Shown one piece after another: positions 8,081 through 17,500 of a stretch of DNA of 53,342 nt. This stretch comes from Candidatus Omnitrophota bacterium. GTDB taxonomy: Bacteria; Omnitrophota; Gorgyraeia; Zapsychrales; Fredricksoniimonadaceae. How positions within the stretch are numbered: the stretch's first letter is position 1; each line of letters begins with the position of its first letter. Location of the stretch: contig CAJBYM010000091.1 in NCBI GenBank assembly GCA_903959815.1, positions 1 through 53,342 on the forward strand. Reading direction: 5' to 3'. The notes under the pieces were generated by a model. That model searched no databases and was not told the DNA's origin. It saw only the letters and a program-made list of their open reading frames with translations. A program made the translations under genes and the position numbers.

Positions 8081-8142
8081 GTAGGGGCCGACCTTGTGTC
8101 GGCCCGTTGCCCAACAAGGGCGGACACAAGGTCCGCCCCTAC
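8081..8142. repeat. BIME: two inverted REPs upstream of RAYT 1
   Basis: A REP starting GTAGGGGCCGACC (8081-8106) faces an inverted REP ending GGTCCGCCCCTAC (8118-8142), with 11 bp between. The right-hand copy has the stem GGGCGGAC/GTCCGCCC, as at 7405; the left-hand copy carries compensatory changes (GGGCCGAC/GTCGGCCC) that preserve pairing. The stretch 7980-8080 between transposase and BIME shows no other feature. Confidence 0.9.
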
Positions 8143-8199
8143 GTTCAGGAAAGATATTTTTTCAATGCGCCAATATTTACAAAATATTTAACGGGCCTC

Positions 8200-8230
8200 T
8201 TGACAAGTATACCGACCAGTCGGTATACTT
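8200..8230 (+). promoter_or_regulatory. tetR promoter with overlapping TetR operator
   Basis: The -35 TTGACA (8200-8205) and -10 TATACT (8224-8229) are 18 bp apart. A 12-bp inverted repeat, AAGTATACCGAC / GTCGGTATACTT with a 2-bp centre (8205-8230), fills the spacer and covers the -10: a classic TetR-family operator placed to block polymerase. The expected transcription start, 6-7 bp after the -10, falls on the tetR ATG at 8236, which implies a leaderless mRNA. Confidence 0.92.
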
Positions 8231-8235
8231 ACAGC

Positions 8236-8787
8236 ATGGCTAAGCAGGGTAATTGCCGCAAAGAGATATTGGATGCCGCGCAAACGGTTGTGATGGAGGC
8301 CGGGGCGGGGCATATGTCGCTGGACATGGTCGCGAAGAAGGCCGGTGTCAGCAAGGGCGGGCTCATGTATCACTTCCCGACGAAAGAAAGCCTGCTCAAG
8401 GCCATGATCTTGCGCATGATCGAACAGTTTTATGCAGACAGGGAAGAGAAAAAGAATGCCATAAAAAAGCCGGCAGGTCGTTTGTTAAAGGCAGGGATCA
8501 TGGCGACCCTGGAGCGTGATCAGAAAAGGGATCGCATGAGCCTGGCCATTTTGGCCGCGGCTGCGCATGCGCCCCATCTGCTTCAGCCTTTGCGCGAGGC
8601 TTATCGTGTGCACATGAAAGAAATGCAGCAAGGAGATCTTAAGTTTGAGCGAGCGGCTGTTGCTTCTTTGGCCGCAGATGGACTGATGTTGCATGAATTA
8701 TTGGGAATTTCCTCGTACACTGTTGCGCAAAAGAATAGCATTAGGGACGAAATGATGGGCATGATCGATGAAGGGGTTCTTCGATGA
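8236..8787 (+). CDS. TetR-family repressor of the RND efflux operon
   Basis: A 183-aa regulator. The N-terminal DNA-binding domain has the family pattern: RKEILDAAQTVVMEAGAGHM, SLDMVAKKAGVSKGGLMYHF (the helix-turn-helix) and PTKESLLKAMI. The C-terminal ligand domain (about residues 75-183) is helical and matches the TetR_C_6-like type, with DRMSLAILAAAAHAPHLLQP. The start at 8236 is chosen because translation from farther upstream would run through the promoter, operator and REP sequences. The ATG coincides with the predicted transcription start. It is the first gene of the efflux operon (its TGA overlaps the next ATG), and the operator upstream suggests autorepression relieved by a pump substrate. 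Confidence 0.93.
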   Translation: MAKQGNCRKEILDAAQTVVMEAGAGHMSLDMVAKKAGVSKGGLMYHFPTKESLLKAMILRMIEQFYADREEKKNAIKKPAGRLLKAGIMATLERDQKRDRMSLAILAAAAHAPHLLQPLREAYRVHMKEMQQGDLKFERAAVASLAADGLMLHELLGISSYTVAQKNSIRDEMMGMIDEGVLR

Positions 8788-10265
8788 CGTATATAAGAGA
8801 AATCATGAAATGCGGTTGTCTTAGCGTTCTTGTAGCGTGTGCCGGGTGTGTTAGCGGCCCTGCGCTTAAGTCGCCGCAGTTTATAGCTCCGACGGGATAT
8901 ACCACTTTACCGATGCCGGATAAAACCATGGCATCGCCTGTTGAAGGGGGCGCGGCGCAGGCATTCACGCTGGGCGCCAGGATCCCCGAGGCCTGGTGGA
9001 CGCTTTTTAAATGTGAAGAACTTGATCAGGTGATCAAGATGGCGCTTGAGGGCAGTCCCAGTCTTGCGGCAGCAGAAGCTTCGTTGCGTCAGGCCCAGGA
9101 AGGTTTTAATGCCCGCTCAGGTACGCGCACATATCCGTCTGTGAATGCAGCTTTAGGGGCCAGTCGTCAGAAAAGTTCTCCTGCGTCGGCCGGGATGTCC
9201 GAGGGTAAGGGCAGTATTTTTGATCTTTATAATGCATCTGTCGGGGTGTCGTATACGTTTGATATTTTTGGCGGGGCAAAGCGCGAATTGGAAGCATTGG
9301 CTGCGCAGGTTGATTATGAGAAGTTCCAGATGAAGGGTGTTTATCTGGCCTTGACCTCCAATATTGTTACGACGGTGATCAGGGAAGCATCGCTCCGTGC
9401 CCAGCTTGAAGCGATCCAGGAGATTCTGGCCACGCAAGAAGAGCAACTTGAGATGCTCAATAAGCAATTGGTTCTTGGCGGGATCTCGCGTACGTCGGTA
9501 TTGGCGCAGCAGACACAGATCGAACAGACCAAAGCCCTGTTGCCGTCATTGGGTAAAGAACTGGATCAGACGCGTCATCGCTTGACGGTGTTGATCGGGA
9601 AATTGCCCAGTGAAGGCGGCAGTATTCCACAGTTCGATATCCAGAAATTAAATTTGCCGACAGATCTTCCGGTGAGCTTGCCGTCTTCGCTGGCGCGTCA
9701 GCGTCCGGATGTTCAAGCGGTTGAGGCGCTTTTGCATGCGGCCGGCGCACGCGTTGGAGTAGCCACTGCGGATCTTTATCCGCAGGTAACACTCTCGGGA
9801 GCTTTCGGGGCTATGGCGACACAGCCGGGGGATCTTTTCAAGATGGATAATATGGCCTGGAATATTGGCGGCGGATTGGTCCAGCCTCTTTTTAATGGCG
9901 GCGCTTTACGCGCCAAACAGCGGCTGGCTGTTGCGGCCTATGATCAGGCGGCGGCGCAATACCGTCAGACCGTGCTCTTGGCGTTTCAGAACGTGGCGGA
10001 TGTTTTGCGCGCCTTGGATGCAGATGCGGCCATGCTCAAGGCTCAGTCGGATGCGGAAGCGGTGGCGGCGGAGTCATTGTCACTCACACAAAAACAATTT
10101 GAAGCCGGGGCGTTGAATTATGTTGTTTTATTGGACGCCCAGCGCCAGTATCAACAGGTAAAGATCGGTCTTATCCAGGCACAGGCCGCGCGTTTTGCGG
10201 ATACGGCCGCATTGTTCCAGGCGCTGGGTGGCGGCTGGTGGAAAGGAGATGTTTCAAATGATTAA
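8784..10265 (+). CDS. RND efflux outer-membrane lipoprotein (NodT/OprM family)
   Basis: A 493-aa outer-membrane channel for the pump encoded downstream. A lipoprotein signal is visible (SVLVACAGC, with lipidation at one of the cysteines near residues 19-22); a start at the ATG at 8805 would suit it equally. Two OEP repeats follow: AWWTLFKCEELDQVIKMALE with the long helix up to about residue 260, and the NodT signature LPSSLARQRPDVQAVEALLH at about 300-320, followed by VATADLYPQVTLSGAFG. The WNIGGGLVQPLFNGGALRAK strand near residue 360 is typical. The ATG overlaps the tetR stop by 4 bases and the 3' end overlaps the adaptor gene by 8. Confidence 0.93.
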   Translation: MTYIREIMKCGCLSVLVACAGCVSGPALKSPQFIAPTGYTTLPMPDKTMASPVEGGAAQAFTLGARIPEAWWTLFKCEELDQVIKMALEGSPSLAAAEASLRQAQEGFNARSGTRTYPSVNAALGASRQKSSPASAGMSEGKGSIFDLYNASVGVSYTFDIFGGAKRELEALAAQVDYEKFQMKGVYLALTSNIVTTVIREASLRAQLEAIQEILATQEEQLEMLNKQLVLGGISRTSVLAQQTQIEQTKALLPSLGKELDQTRHRLTVLIGKLPSEGGSIPQFDIQKLNLPTDLPVSLPSSLARQRPDVQAVEALLHAAGARVGVATADLYPQVTLSGAFGAMATQPGDLFKMDNMAWNIGGGLVQPLFNGGALRAKQRLAVAAYDQAAAQYRQTVLLAFQNVADVLRALDADAAMLKAQSDAEAVAAESLSLTQKQFEAGALNYVVLLDAQRQYQQVKIGLIQAQAARFADTAALFQALGGGWWKGDVSND

Positions 10266-11388
10266 ACGCATGGTGATCATGCTTCTTGCCGTCGGAGTTC
10301 TCTTTGGCGGTATTTTCGGGTACAAGGCTTTTATGCGGGCCATGATGATGAAATACATGTTCAGCGGCGGTGTGCCTCCTGTTGTTGTTTCGGCGGTGAA
10401 GGCAGAGTCGTTACCCTGGCAGCCGCGCATCAGGGCGGTGGGAAGTATCAGGGCGGTGCGCGGTGTTGATGTCACCACCGAGATCCCTGGCATTGTCGAG
10501 AGCGTGCATTTTGCTTCCGGGGATGATGTGAGATCCGGAGCCTTGCTCGTGAAACTTAATACGGATACGGACCGGGCCCAGATGCAGGCGCTGCAGGCGG
10601 GTACGGAATTGTCACGCATCATTTATGAACGCGATCAGAAGCAGCTTGAAGTTCAGGCTGTGAGCCAGGCTGTCGTCGACGCAGATGCTGCAGAATTGAA
10701 GAACCGCCGGGCTCAGCTCGCCCAGCAGAAGGCATTAACAGCCAAGAAGTTCATCCGTGCACCTTTTTCAGGACGCTTGGGGATCAGCACCGTCACGCGC
10801 GGGCAGTATGTGAACCCTGGGGAAAAGATCGTGACATTGCAGCTTTTGGATGCGGTGTATGTTGATTTTTATTTACCACAGCAGGACCTTTCCCGCATTT
10901 CCGTCGGACAGGCGGTTGATGTGGCCACCGACACGTACCCGGGGCGTATTTTTGCAGGCAAGGTGACGGCCATTAATCCCAAGGTCGAGGCGGATTCACG
11001 CAATGTTCAGATCCAGGTCGCGGTTGATAATCCCAAGCATGAATTATTGCCGGGCATGTTCGCTGCCGTTGAAGTTTTGGCAGGTCAGCCCAGGGATTAT
11101 GTGACCGTGCCGCAGGCGGCGGTGGCGTTCAATCCGTATGGCGAGACCGTTTATCTGGTCCATGAAAAAGAAAAAGATGCCGAAGGCAAGCCTGTTCTGG
11201 CGGCAAAGCAGGTGTTCGTTACGACGGGTGAAGCACGCGGTGATCAGGTGAGTCTGACCCATGGCATCAAGGCCGGCGATATGGTTGTTACTGGCGGGCA
11301 GATGAAGCTTAAGAACGGCAGTGTGGTCATCATTAATAATGAGGTGCCGCTGTCCAATGATGCGGCTCCAAAACCGGTTGATCAGTAA
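10258..11388 (+). CDS. RND efflux periplasmic adaptor (MFP)
   Basis: A 376-aa membrane-fusion protein. An N-terminal hydrophobic anchor (MLLAVGVLFGGIFGYKAF) precedes VVSAVKAESLPWQPRIRAVG, the usual start of the mature domain. Lipoyl halves are GIVESVHFASGDDVRSGALL and FIRAPFSGRLGISTVTRGQY, separated by a helical hairpin of about 75 residues (QMQALQAGTELSRIIYERDQ onward), which is much longer than in the MacA-like protein at 4434. The beta-barrel (LPQQDLSRISVGQAVDVATD) and C-terminal domain (VTVPQAAVAFNPYGETVYLV) follow. The start at 10258 is set by AAAGGAGA 8 bp upstream. It lies within the efflux operon, 9 bp before the transporter gene. Confidence 0.93.
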   Translation: MIKRMVIMLLAVGVLFGGIFGYKAFMRAMMMKYMFSGGVPPVVVSAVKAESLPWQPRIRAVGSIRAVRGVDVTTEIPGIVESVHFASGDDVRSGALLVKLNTDTDRAQMQALQAGTELSRIIYERDQKQLEVQAVSQAVVDADAAELKNRRAQLAQQKALTAKKFIRAPFSGRLGISTVTRGQYVNPGEKIVTLQLLDAVYVDFYLPQQDLSRISVGQAVDVATDTYPGRIFAGKVTAINPKVEADSRNVQIQVAVDNPKHELLPGMFAAVEVLAGQPRDYVTVPQAAVAFNPYGETVYLVHEKEKDAEGKPVLAAKQVFVTTGEARGDQVSLTHGIKAGDMVVTGGQMKLKNGSVVIINNEVPLSNDAAPKPVDQ

Positions 11389-11397
11389 GGCAGGGTC

Positions 11398-14300
11398 ATG
11401 AATTTTACCGACATTTTTATCAAGCGCCCGGTTCTCGCGACGGTGCTGAGCCTTCTTATTTTGCTTTTGGGGCTGCGCTCTATCGATCTTCTGGGCGTGC
11501 GTGAATATCCCAAGACAGAAAATGCGGTGGTGAGCGTTACGACCGTTTATACGGGTGCTGACCCTGCGCTGGTGGCGGGTTTTATCACAGCACCCCTCGA
11601 GAATTCTATTGCCCAGGCCAATGGCATTGATTATATGAGCTCTTCCAGCATGCAGAGTGTCAGTATGATCAAGGCCAATTTGCGTTTGAACTATGATGCC
11701 AATAAGGCTATTACAGAGATCAATACCAAGATCAATGCGGTGCTCAATGAATTGCCGCGTGATGCCCAGCAGCCGTCGATAACTGTCGAGGTCGGGGCGT
11801 CGGTGGATTCCATGTACATGGGGTTTTACAGCAAGGTTCTGCCGACCAACAAGATCTCGGATTATCTGATCCGTGTGGTTCAGCCGAAACTTCAGGCGAT
11901 CGAAGGTGTGCAGACGGCGGAGATCCTGGGCAAGCGTCAGTTCGCGATGCGCGTCTGGCTTGATCCGGTGAAGATGGCCGCGCATGGTGTGAGCGCGGTT
12001 GAGGTGCGCGGTGCGCTCGAAGCCAATGATTTTATTTCTGCCGTCGGACGTACCGAAGGGCAGATGGTGACGGTGAATTTGACGGCAAGTACGGGCCTTC
12101 ATTCTGTGGATGAATTCAAGAAGCTCGTCATCAAGTCGGTTAAAGGCGCTATCGTGCGTCTGGAGGACGTGGCGAACGTGACGCTTGGCGCCGAGAACTA
12201 TGATGTGTCTGTCGCTTTTGACGGTGAGAGCGCTGTCTTTGTGGGTATCAAGGTGGCGCCCAGCGCGAATCTTCTGACGGTCGTTGACAGCGTACGCAAG
12301 GCTTTCCCTGCGATCGTTCAGCAACTTCCGGAGGGTCTTGAAGGTCGTGTTATTTACGATGCGACCAAGTATGTGAACAGTTCCATCGAGGAGGTTATCA
12401 AAACCCTTCTGGAGGCGCTTGTTATTGTTACGGTTGTGATCTTTTTGTTCCTGGGATCGTTCCGCAGTGTTGTTATTCCGACGATCGCCATGCCGCTTTC
12501 TTTGATCGGCACGCTTTTTATGATGCTCATGTTTGGTTACACGATCAATCTTTTGACATTGCTTGCGCTGGTTCTGGCCATCGGCCTTGTGGTTGATGAT
12601 GCGATCATTGTCGTCGAGAATGTGCACCGTCATGTGGAAGAGGGGCTTTCTCCGCTGGAAGCATCATTGAAAGGAGCGCATGAACTGTCGGGTTCGATCG
12701 TGGCGATCTCGATCGTGCTCATCGCGGTTTATGTGCCCGTCGGCTTCATGGGTGGCCTGACCGGCGCTCTTTTTACAGAATTTGCTTTCACGCTCGCCGG
12801 AGCTGTAGCGATCTCGGCGGTGATCGCGCTGACGCTTTCGCCCATGATGTGTGCGAAGTTCCTCAAGCCGCACGTGTCCAACGGGCATCAGACCTTTGCG
12901 GGGTTCATGGATCGTCAGTTCGATCGTTTGAAAGACAGCTATGGCCGGATGCTGCATCGCGCGCTCAATTATCTGCCGGTCATCATTGTTTTTGCCATGA
13001 TCATTCTGGGCAGTAATTATTTTCTTTTTATGGCGTCAAAGAGCGAACTTGCGCCCGCCGAGGATCAGGGCTTTGCGCTCTCGTTCTATTCGGGGGCGCC
13101 CAGTGCATCGCTCGAGCAGACACGGCTTTATTCACGGCAGATCTACAAGATCCTGTCAGCTTATCCGGAAACGGATCATGTGTTCCAGGTCGAGGGCATC
13201 AGCGGGTTAAATAGCGGCCTTGCGGGTGTGGTGCTTAAGCCGTGGGAAGAACGTAAGCGGCTGACGACTGAGCTTTTGCCGGATATCCAAAAAAAGCTAG
13301 CCGGGGTTGCCGGTGTTAATGCGGTCGTGTTTTCGCCGCCCGCGCTGCCTGGCGGCGGTGAAGGGATGCCTGTGCAGTTTGTCATTGGCACGACGGATGG
13401 TTTTGATCAGCTGAGCGCTGTTTCCGAGGCCATGATGGAAAAGGCACAGAAAAGCGGCATGTTCATTTTTGTGGACAATGACCTTAAGATCGACAAGCCG
13501 CAGACCGAGGTTGTGATCGACCGTGACAAAGCGGCGCAGTTGGGGCTGACGATGCGCGATATCGGCGCGGAACTTGGTTCTATGATCGGCGGCGGGTATG
13601 TGAATTATTTCAGTTTGGCCGGACGATCGTACAAGGTGATACCGCAGGTCAAGCAAGGCCAGCGCTTGAATGCCCGGCAGTTGAAAGATTATTATATCAA
13701 TACACCCAGCGGCCGCGCGGTGCCGCTTTCAACCATTGTGACGTTAAAGACAACGGTTGTTCCCCAATCGATCAGTCACTTTCAGCAGATGAATTCTGCA
13801 ACGATCTCGGGTGTGCCCATGCCGGGTATTCCGCTCAGCCAGGCGCTCGAGAAATTGAAAGAGATCTCCAAAGAGGTTTTGCCGCAGGGTTACACCGTTG
13901 ATTACAGCGGTCAATCGCGTCAGTTCGTGAAAGAATCCAGCGCCTTGGTCATCACATTCTTTTTTGCGCTTCTCATTATCTTTCTAGTACTTGCGGCGCT
14001 GTTTGAAAGCTTCCGTGATCCTTTGATCGTTCTGATAACGGTGCCTATGTCCATTTGCGGGGCCATGATCTTTATTTGCCTTGGGGTGGGAGGGGCCAGT
14101 TTGAATATTTATACCCAGGTCGGGCTTATTACGCTGATCGGGCTTATCAGTAAACACGGGATCTTGATCGTGCAGTTTGCCAATGACCTTCAGCGGGAAG
14201 GTAAGTCGAAACGCCAGGCTGTGGAAACGGCGGCCGCGATCCGTTTAAGGCCCATTTTGATGACAACGGCGGCCATGGTGTTCGGTGTTATGCCGCTCGT

Positions 14301-14451
14301 TTTGGCTACGGGGGCCGGCGCTGCGGGGCGTTTTAGCATTGGTCTTGTGATCACCACAGGCATTGCCATCGGCACGGCCTTTACTCTCTTCGTTGTTCCC
14401 GGCATGTATATGCTTCTTGCCACTGATCACCACACCGAAGGAACTTCGTAG
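11398..14451 (+). CDS. RND multidrug efflux transporter (HAE1, AcrB/MdtB-like)
   Basis: A 1017-aa inner-membrane proton-driven exporter. The N terminus MNFTDIFIKRPVLATVLSLL is typical of this family. Proton-relay residues are present: the double Asp in IGLVVDDAIIVVEN (TM4) and Lys in GLISKHGILIVQFAN (TM10). Two periplasmic loops and 12 hydrophobic helices fit the duplicated RND fold. Length is normal. It is the last gene of the TetR-controlled operon. Its final codons (GTS, stop) and stop codon lie inside a 35-bp palindrome (14438-14472), which suggests that insertion of a palindromic repeat rewrote the C terminus. The large antisense open frame within it is a codon-bias artefact. Confidence 0.96.
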   Translation: MNFTDIFIKRPVLATVLSLLILLLGLRSIDLLGVREYPKTENAVVSVTTVYTGADPALVAGFITAPLENSIAQANGIDYMSSSSMQSVSMIKANLRLNYDANKAITEINTKINAVLNELPRDAQQPSITVEVGASVDSMYMGFYSKVLPTNKISDYLIRVVQPKLQAIEGVQTAEILGKRQFAMRVWLDPVKMAAHGVSAVEVRGALEANDFISAVGRTEGQMVTVNLTASTGLHSVDEFKKLVIKSVKGAIVRLEDVANVTLGAENYDVSVAFDGESAVFVGIKVAPSANLLTVVDSVRKAFPAIVQQLPEGLEGRVIYDATKYVNSSIEEVIKTLLEALVIVTVVIFLFLGSFRSVVIPTIAMPLSLIGTLFMMLMFGYTINLLTLLALVLAIGLVVDDAIIVVENVHRHVEEGLSPLEASLKGAHELSGSIVAISIVLIAVYVPVGFMGGLTGALFTEFAFTLAGAVAISAVIALTLSPMMCAKFLKPHVSNGHQTFAGFMDRQFDRLKDSYGRMLHRALNYLPVIIVFAMIILGSNYFLFMASKSELAPAEDQGFALSFYSGAPSASLEQTRLYSRQIYKILSAYPETDHVFQVEGISGLNSGLAGVVLKPWEERKRLTTELLPDIQKKLAGVAGVNAVVFSPPALPGGGEGMPVQFVIGTTDGFDQLSAVSEAMMEKAQKSGMFIFVDNDLKIDKPQTEVVIDRDKAAQLGLTMRDIGAELGSMIGGGYVNYFSLAGRSYKVIPQVKQGQRLNARQLKDYYINTPSGRAVPLSTIVTLKTTVVPQSISHFQQMNSATISGVPMPGIPLSQALEKLKEISKEVLPQGYTVDYSGQSRQFVKESSALVITFFFALLIIFLVLAALFESFRDPLIVLITVPMSICGAMIFICLGVGGASLNIYTQVGLITLIGLISKHGILIVQFANDLQREGKSKRQAVETAAAIRLRPILMTTAAMVFGVMPLVLATGAGAAGRFSIGLVITTGIAIGTAFTLFVVPGMYMLLATDHHTEGTS

Positions 14452-14472
14452 GTTCAACCTACGAAGTTCCTT
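14438..14472. repeat. Palindromic repeat family B, copy 1
   Basis: Arms of 17 bp (AAGGAACTTCGTAGGTT and its complement) flank one C. The copy supplies the stop codon of the RND gene. Copies 2 and 3 lie at 24404 and 25879. With no T-run directly after it, it reads as a dispersed repeat more than as a terminator, though it could still slow transcription. Confidence 0.88.
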
Positions 14473-14526
14473 ATGGCCCCCTTTATTAAAAAATACTAGA
14501 ATTTATTGGAAAGGTTTTATATATCA

Positions 14527-14580
14527 AAGATAATGTAACCAGATAGTATTCATATACTTTTATTCCAATAAGAAACACCC
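14527..14580 (+). promoter_or_regulatory. Conserved upstream region of the adhesin genes, copy 1
   Basis: AAGATAATGTAA, then CATATACTTTTATTCC and AATAAGAAACACCC up to the ATG, nearly the same as at 25983-26036. A -10-like TATACT is at 14553-14558; no clear -35 and no Shine-Dalgarno sequence is seen. The match between the two copies covers promoter, leader and signal-peptide codons. Confidence 0.6.
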
Positions 14581-17500
14581 ATGGCCTGGCTTGTGCCGCA
14601 TAAAAGAATAATAAAAATATTATTTATTGTTCTATCCCTCCTTGGCGGAGCATTACCCGCATTCGCTGCTAAAGATTACAATATCAAAAACGACAGCACC
14701 TCTTTCTTTTTTGTCAGCGGGACGAGTGGTAATGTCGGCATTGGCACGATCGTTCCTGTCGGAAAACTGAATATTGAGGGGGGTGCCGCGGCATCGTCCA
14801 GGATCGTCAATATTGGCGGTGCTTTCGCAGATCTTGATGGTTCACGCACCGGGCTTTATGTGGATGTGACAGCACCTGTGGTTGGTAATTTTGGTGCCAG
14901 CGGTTCCTGGTCGCAGGTGCGCACAACGGCTGCGAGCGGAATTTATGCGAGTGCGATCACGGGTGCTTACACCGAAGCCATGCATCAAGGGGCTTCAACG
15001 GTTTCGGATCTGATGGGGCTTATGACGCTTGCGAACCAGGTTGGCAGTGGTCCGGTGACCAATGCGTATGGTGTTTATCCGCAGGTCTGGAAAGGGTCAG
15101 CGCCGGGTGCGATCCAGAATGCGTACGGCATGTATTATCAAGGCGTGCCCAACGCCAACGGGGATACCGGCATTACGACCGGCACACTCGTTAATCAGTA
15201 TGGTCTGGGCATTTTGCATTTGACCACAGCTACAACGCGCAACATCGGCATCCTGTTGGATGATGACACGGTGGGCGCCTTGACCAGCGGTGATTTCGGT
15301 ATCCTTCAGGAAGACACAGCCCCCAATTCTTTTGCCGGGAATATCGGCGTCGGCACGACCCAGGTGACCGCACAGCTGGTCCTTGGTTCTGATGGTACGA
15401 CGCTTGTCGATAAACATTGGAACAAGGATACGACGGCCGCTACGGCCAATGAATCGCACTATGTGGTCGGCAAGAGTGATGTGAATATTACGACGCCCGC
15501 GCCGGTGGAGAAGTTCAGGTTCTTTGCCGGGTACGGTGGTTTTCAGGAAGTGGGCCAGATCGCGGTCAGTTCGCCCGGGATCGTGACCGGTTCAACGTTG
15601 GGCGGCGCGATCGATTTTTATACACAGGGTGTGGATAACCTTGTTAAAAGGATGACCATTGACAGTGTCAACGTTGGTATCGGGACGGATGTTCCTCTCG
15701 CCAAACTTCATATTGCGACAGACAATGCGTTCCCCGATGCCATGCCTATTACGGGCAGTGATCTTTACGTTAAAGGCAATATTGAGCTTGATGGAAAGAT
15801 CTATGGTGATGGGTCGGCGCTGACGAATCTTGGTCTTGCGGGTTATGTTCCTTATACGGGTGCGTTGAGTAATGTAGATTTGGGTATTTATACGTTGACA
15901 TCGGGTGTTATTTATTCCCAGGATGCGACCAAGGTTTATAAAGCCAAGTTGGAGCCTGTTAAAGGTTCAGGGATTTATACGGTCCTTGAGTTGTCTACGA
16001 CAGACAGTACCGGCGTGTTGAAAAAGAATTTTAAATTTGGAACAGATCCGGCTTACCCAACATATTCGAATATCTGGGCGCCGGGGGTGGCAAGTCCTAC
16101 GGGTACAAATTATGCCTGGCAAATGAAGGATACCGGTAATGAGGTCTGGTTTAATTCTACAGGTATGACTGTGTTTGCCATAAGCAATATTGAGAAAGTC
16201 ACAATTAATAGCGGTGGTTTGGGTGTCAATTATGTTTATAGCTCGCCTGCTATGCCGGCTAAGTTGTCGGTCAAAGGAGGCGGGACAACGACAGGGCTTT
16301 CGTTCCTTACGGTTGATTCTGGAGATGTCCAACGGTTTAAGATCCATGATAACGGAAATGCTGAATTTCTTACGGGCAATGTGGCTATAGGTACGAGCAG
16401 CGCAGTCCAGGTTCTTGATGTGCGCGGCAGTCAGTATGTGTCTGGTAATCTCGGCATCGGGACGACGACGCCAGTTTATAAACTGGATGTTTTGGGAAGT
16501 ACGGCTTACCCGGTTCGAATAAAAGGTTCTACGGGTGGTGGATTAATTTTAGGTGAATACAATAATGAATGGGGTGGGTTTTGGGCGGCTAGTGTCACGC
16601 CCTCTTCTGGCAACTTTGCCTTGATTGCAAGTTTTAGAGGAACTTCATTTAACGCACCTGATGGTACTGAAATTGGTTTTGGTATTAACGCCAGCAGGGC
16701 TATGACAATAAATTCTTCTGGCAACGTCGGCATTGGCACGACGGCTCCTGTTGCCAATTTACACATCGGAGCGGGCACACCCAGTTTGAGTGCTGATTTA
16801 AGTTCCAAGAGCGTGCTCATCAAAGGCAATCTCGAAGTCGACGGCAAGATCTACGGTGATGGGTCATTGCTGACAGGCGTGGCAACGACCGCGGCTCTTA
16901 CGACGAATTATGTGACCAAGATGGGGGCATTCTCCTTGGCTAATTCAGCGATTTATTCAGATGCGAATGGCAGCGTCGGCATTGGAACAACAATACCATT
17001 AGCAACCTATGGCGGTTTAGATATTTCATCCGGAGGATTAAGTTTAGTTCTCGGCGCTGATAACATCTTAACCACGCGTACCAATTCAACGGCTAAGAAT
17101 GGAAGAATTGGATCTGCCCACTATCTTAATGCTGAAGAGCCGATGGCAATGCTTATTGCAACAAGTGGTTCAACTAATGTGCTTAGCGTCGGCGGCGGAA
17201 CATCTTTAATGAACGCGGCGACCCAGATCGATTTTTATACAGCGACGAATACGACGACGACTACAGGCACGAATAGAATGACGTTAGACGCCAATGGCAA
17301 TGTCGGCATCGGGACGACAATTCCCGCAAACATGCTCGATGTCAGCGGCAACATAAGGATTAACAGTTCCAATAGCATTCTTAAGTTCCGAGACAGCGGC
17401 ACAACGCAAGTTGCGCAGATACAATTGAATTCAGCCGGCAGACTGGGGTTCTTTGATGACAGCAGTCTGGAGAAAATGACCATCTTGACACATTCAGGGG

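Noticed and set aside
7978-8235. N-terminal extension of the TetR protein
   Set aside because: The frame is open, but it runs through REP repeats, the promoter and the operator; the TetR domain starts at 8236.
11044-12633. Long minus-strand open frame (529 codons) antisense to the RND transporter
   Set aside because: It lies wholly against strongly conserved RND coding sequence, has a His/Arg-rich low-complexity product and no ribosome binding site; typical shadow of codon bias.
14438-14472. Rho-independent terminator after the RND operon
   Set aside because: The hairpin has no T-run behind it and recurs at 24404 and 25879 as a dispersed repeat; a terminator role is possible but not supported.
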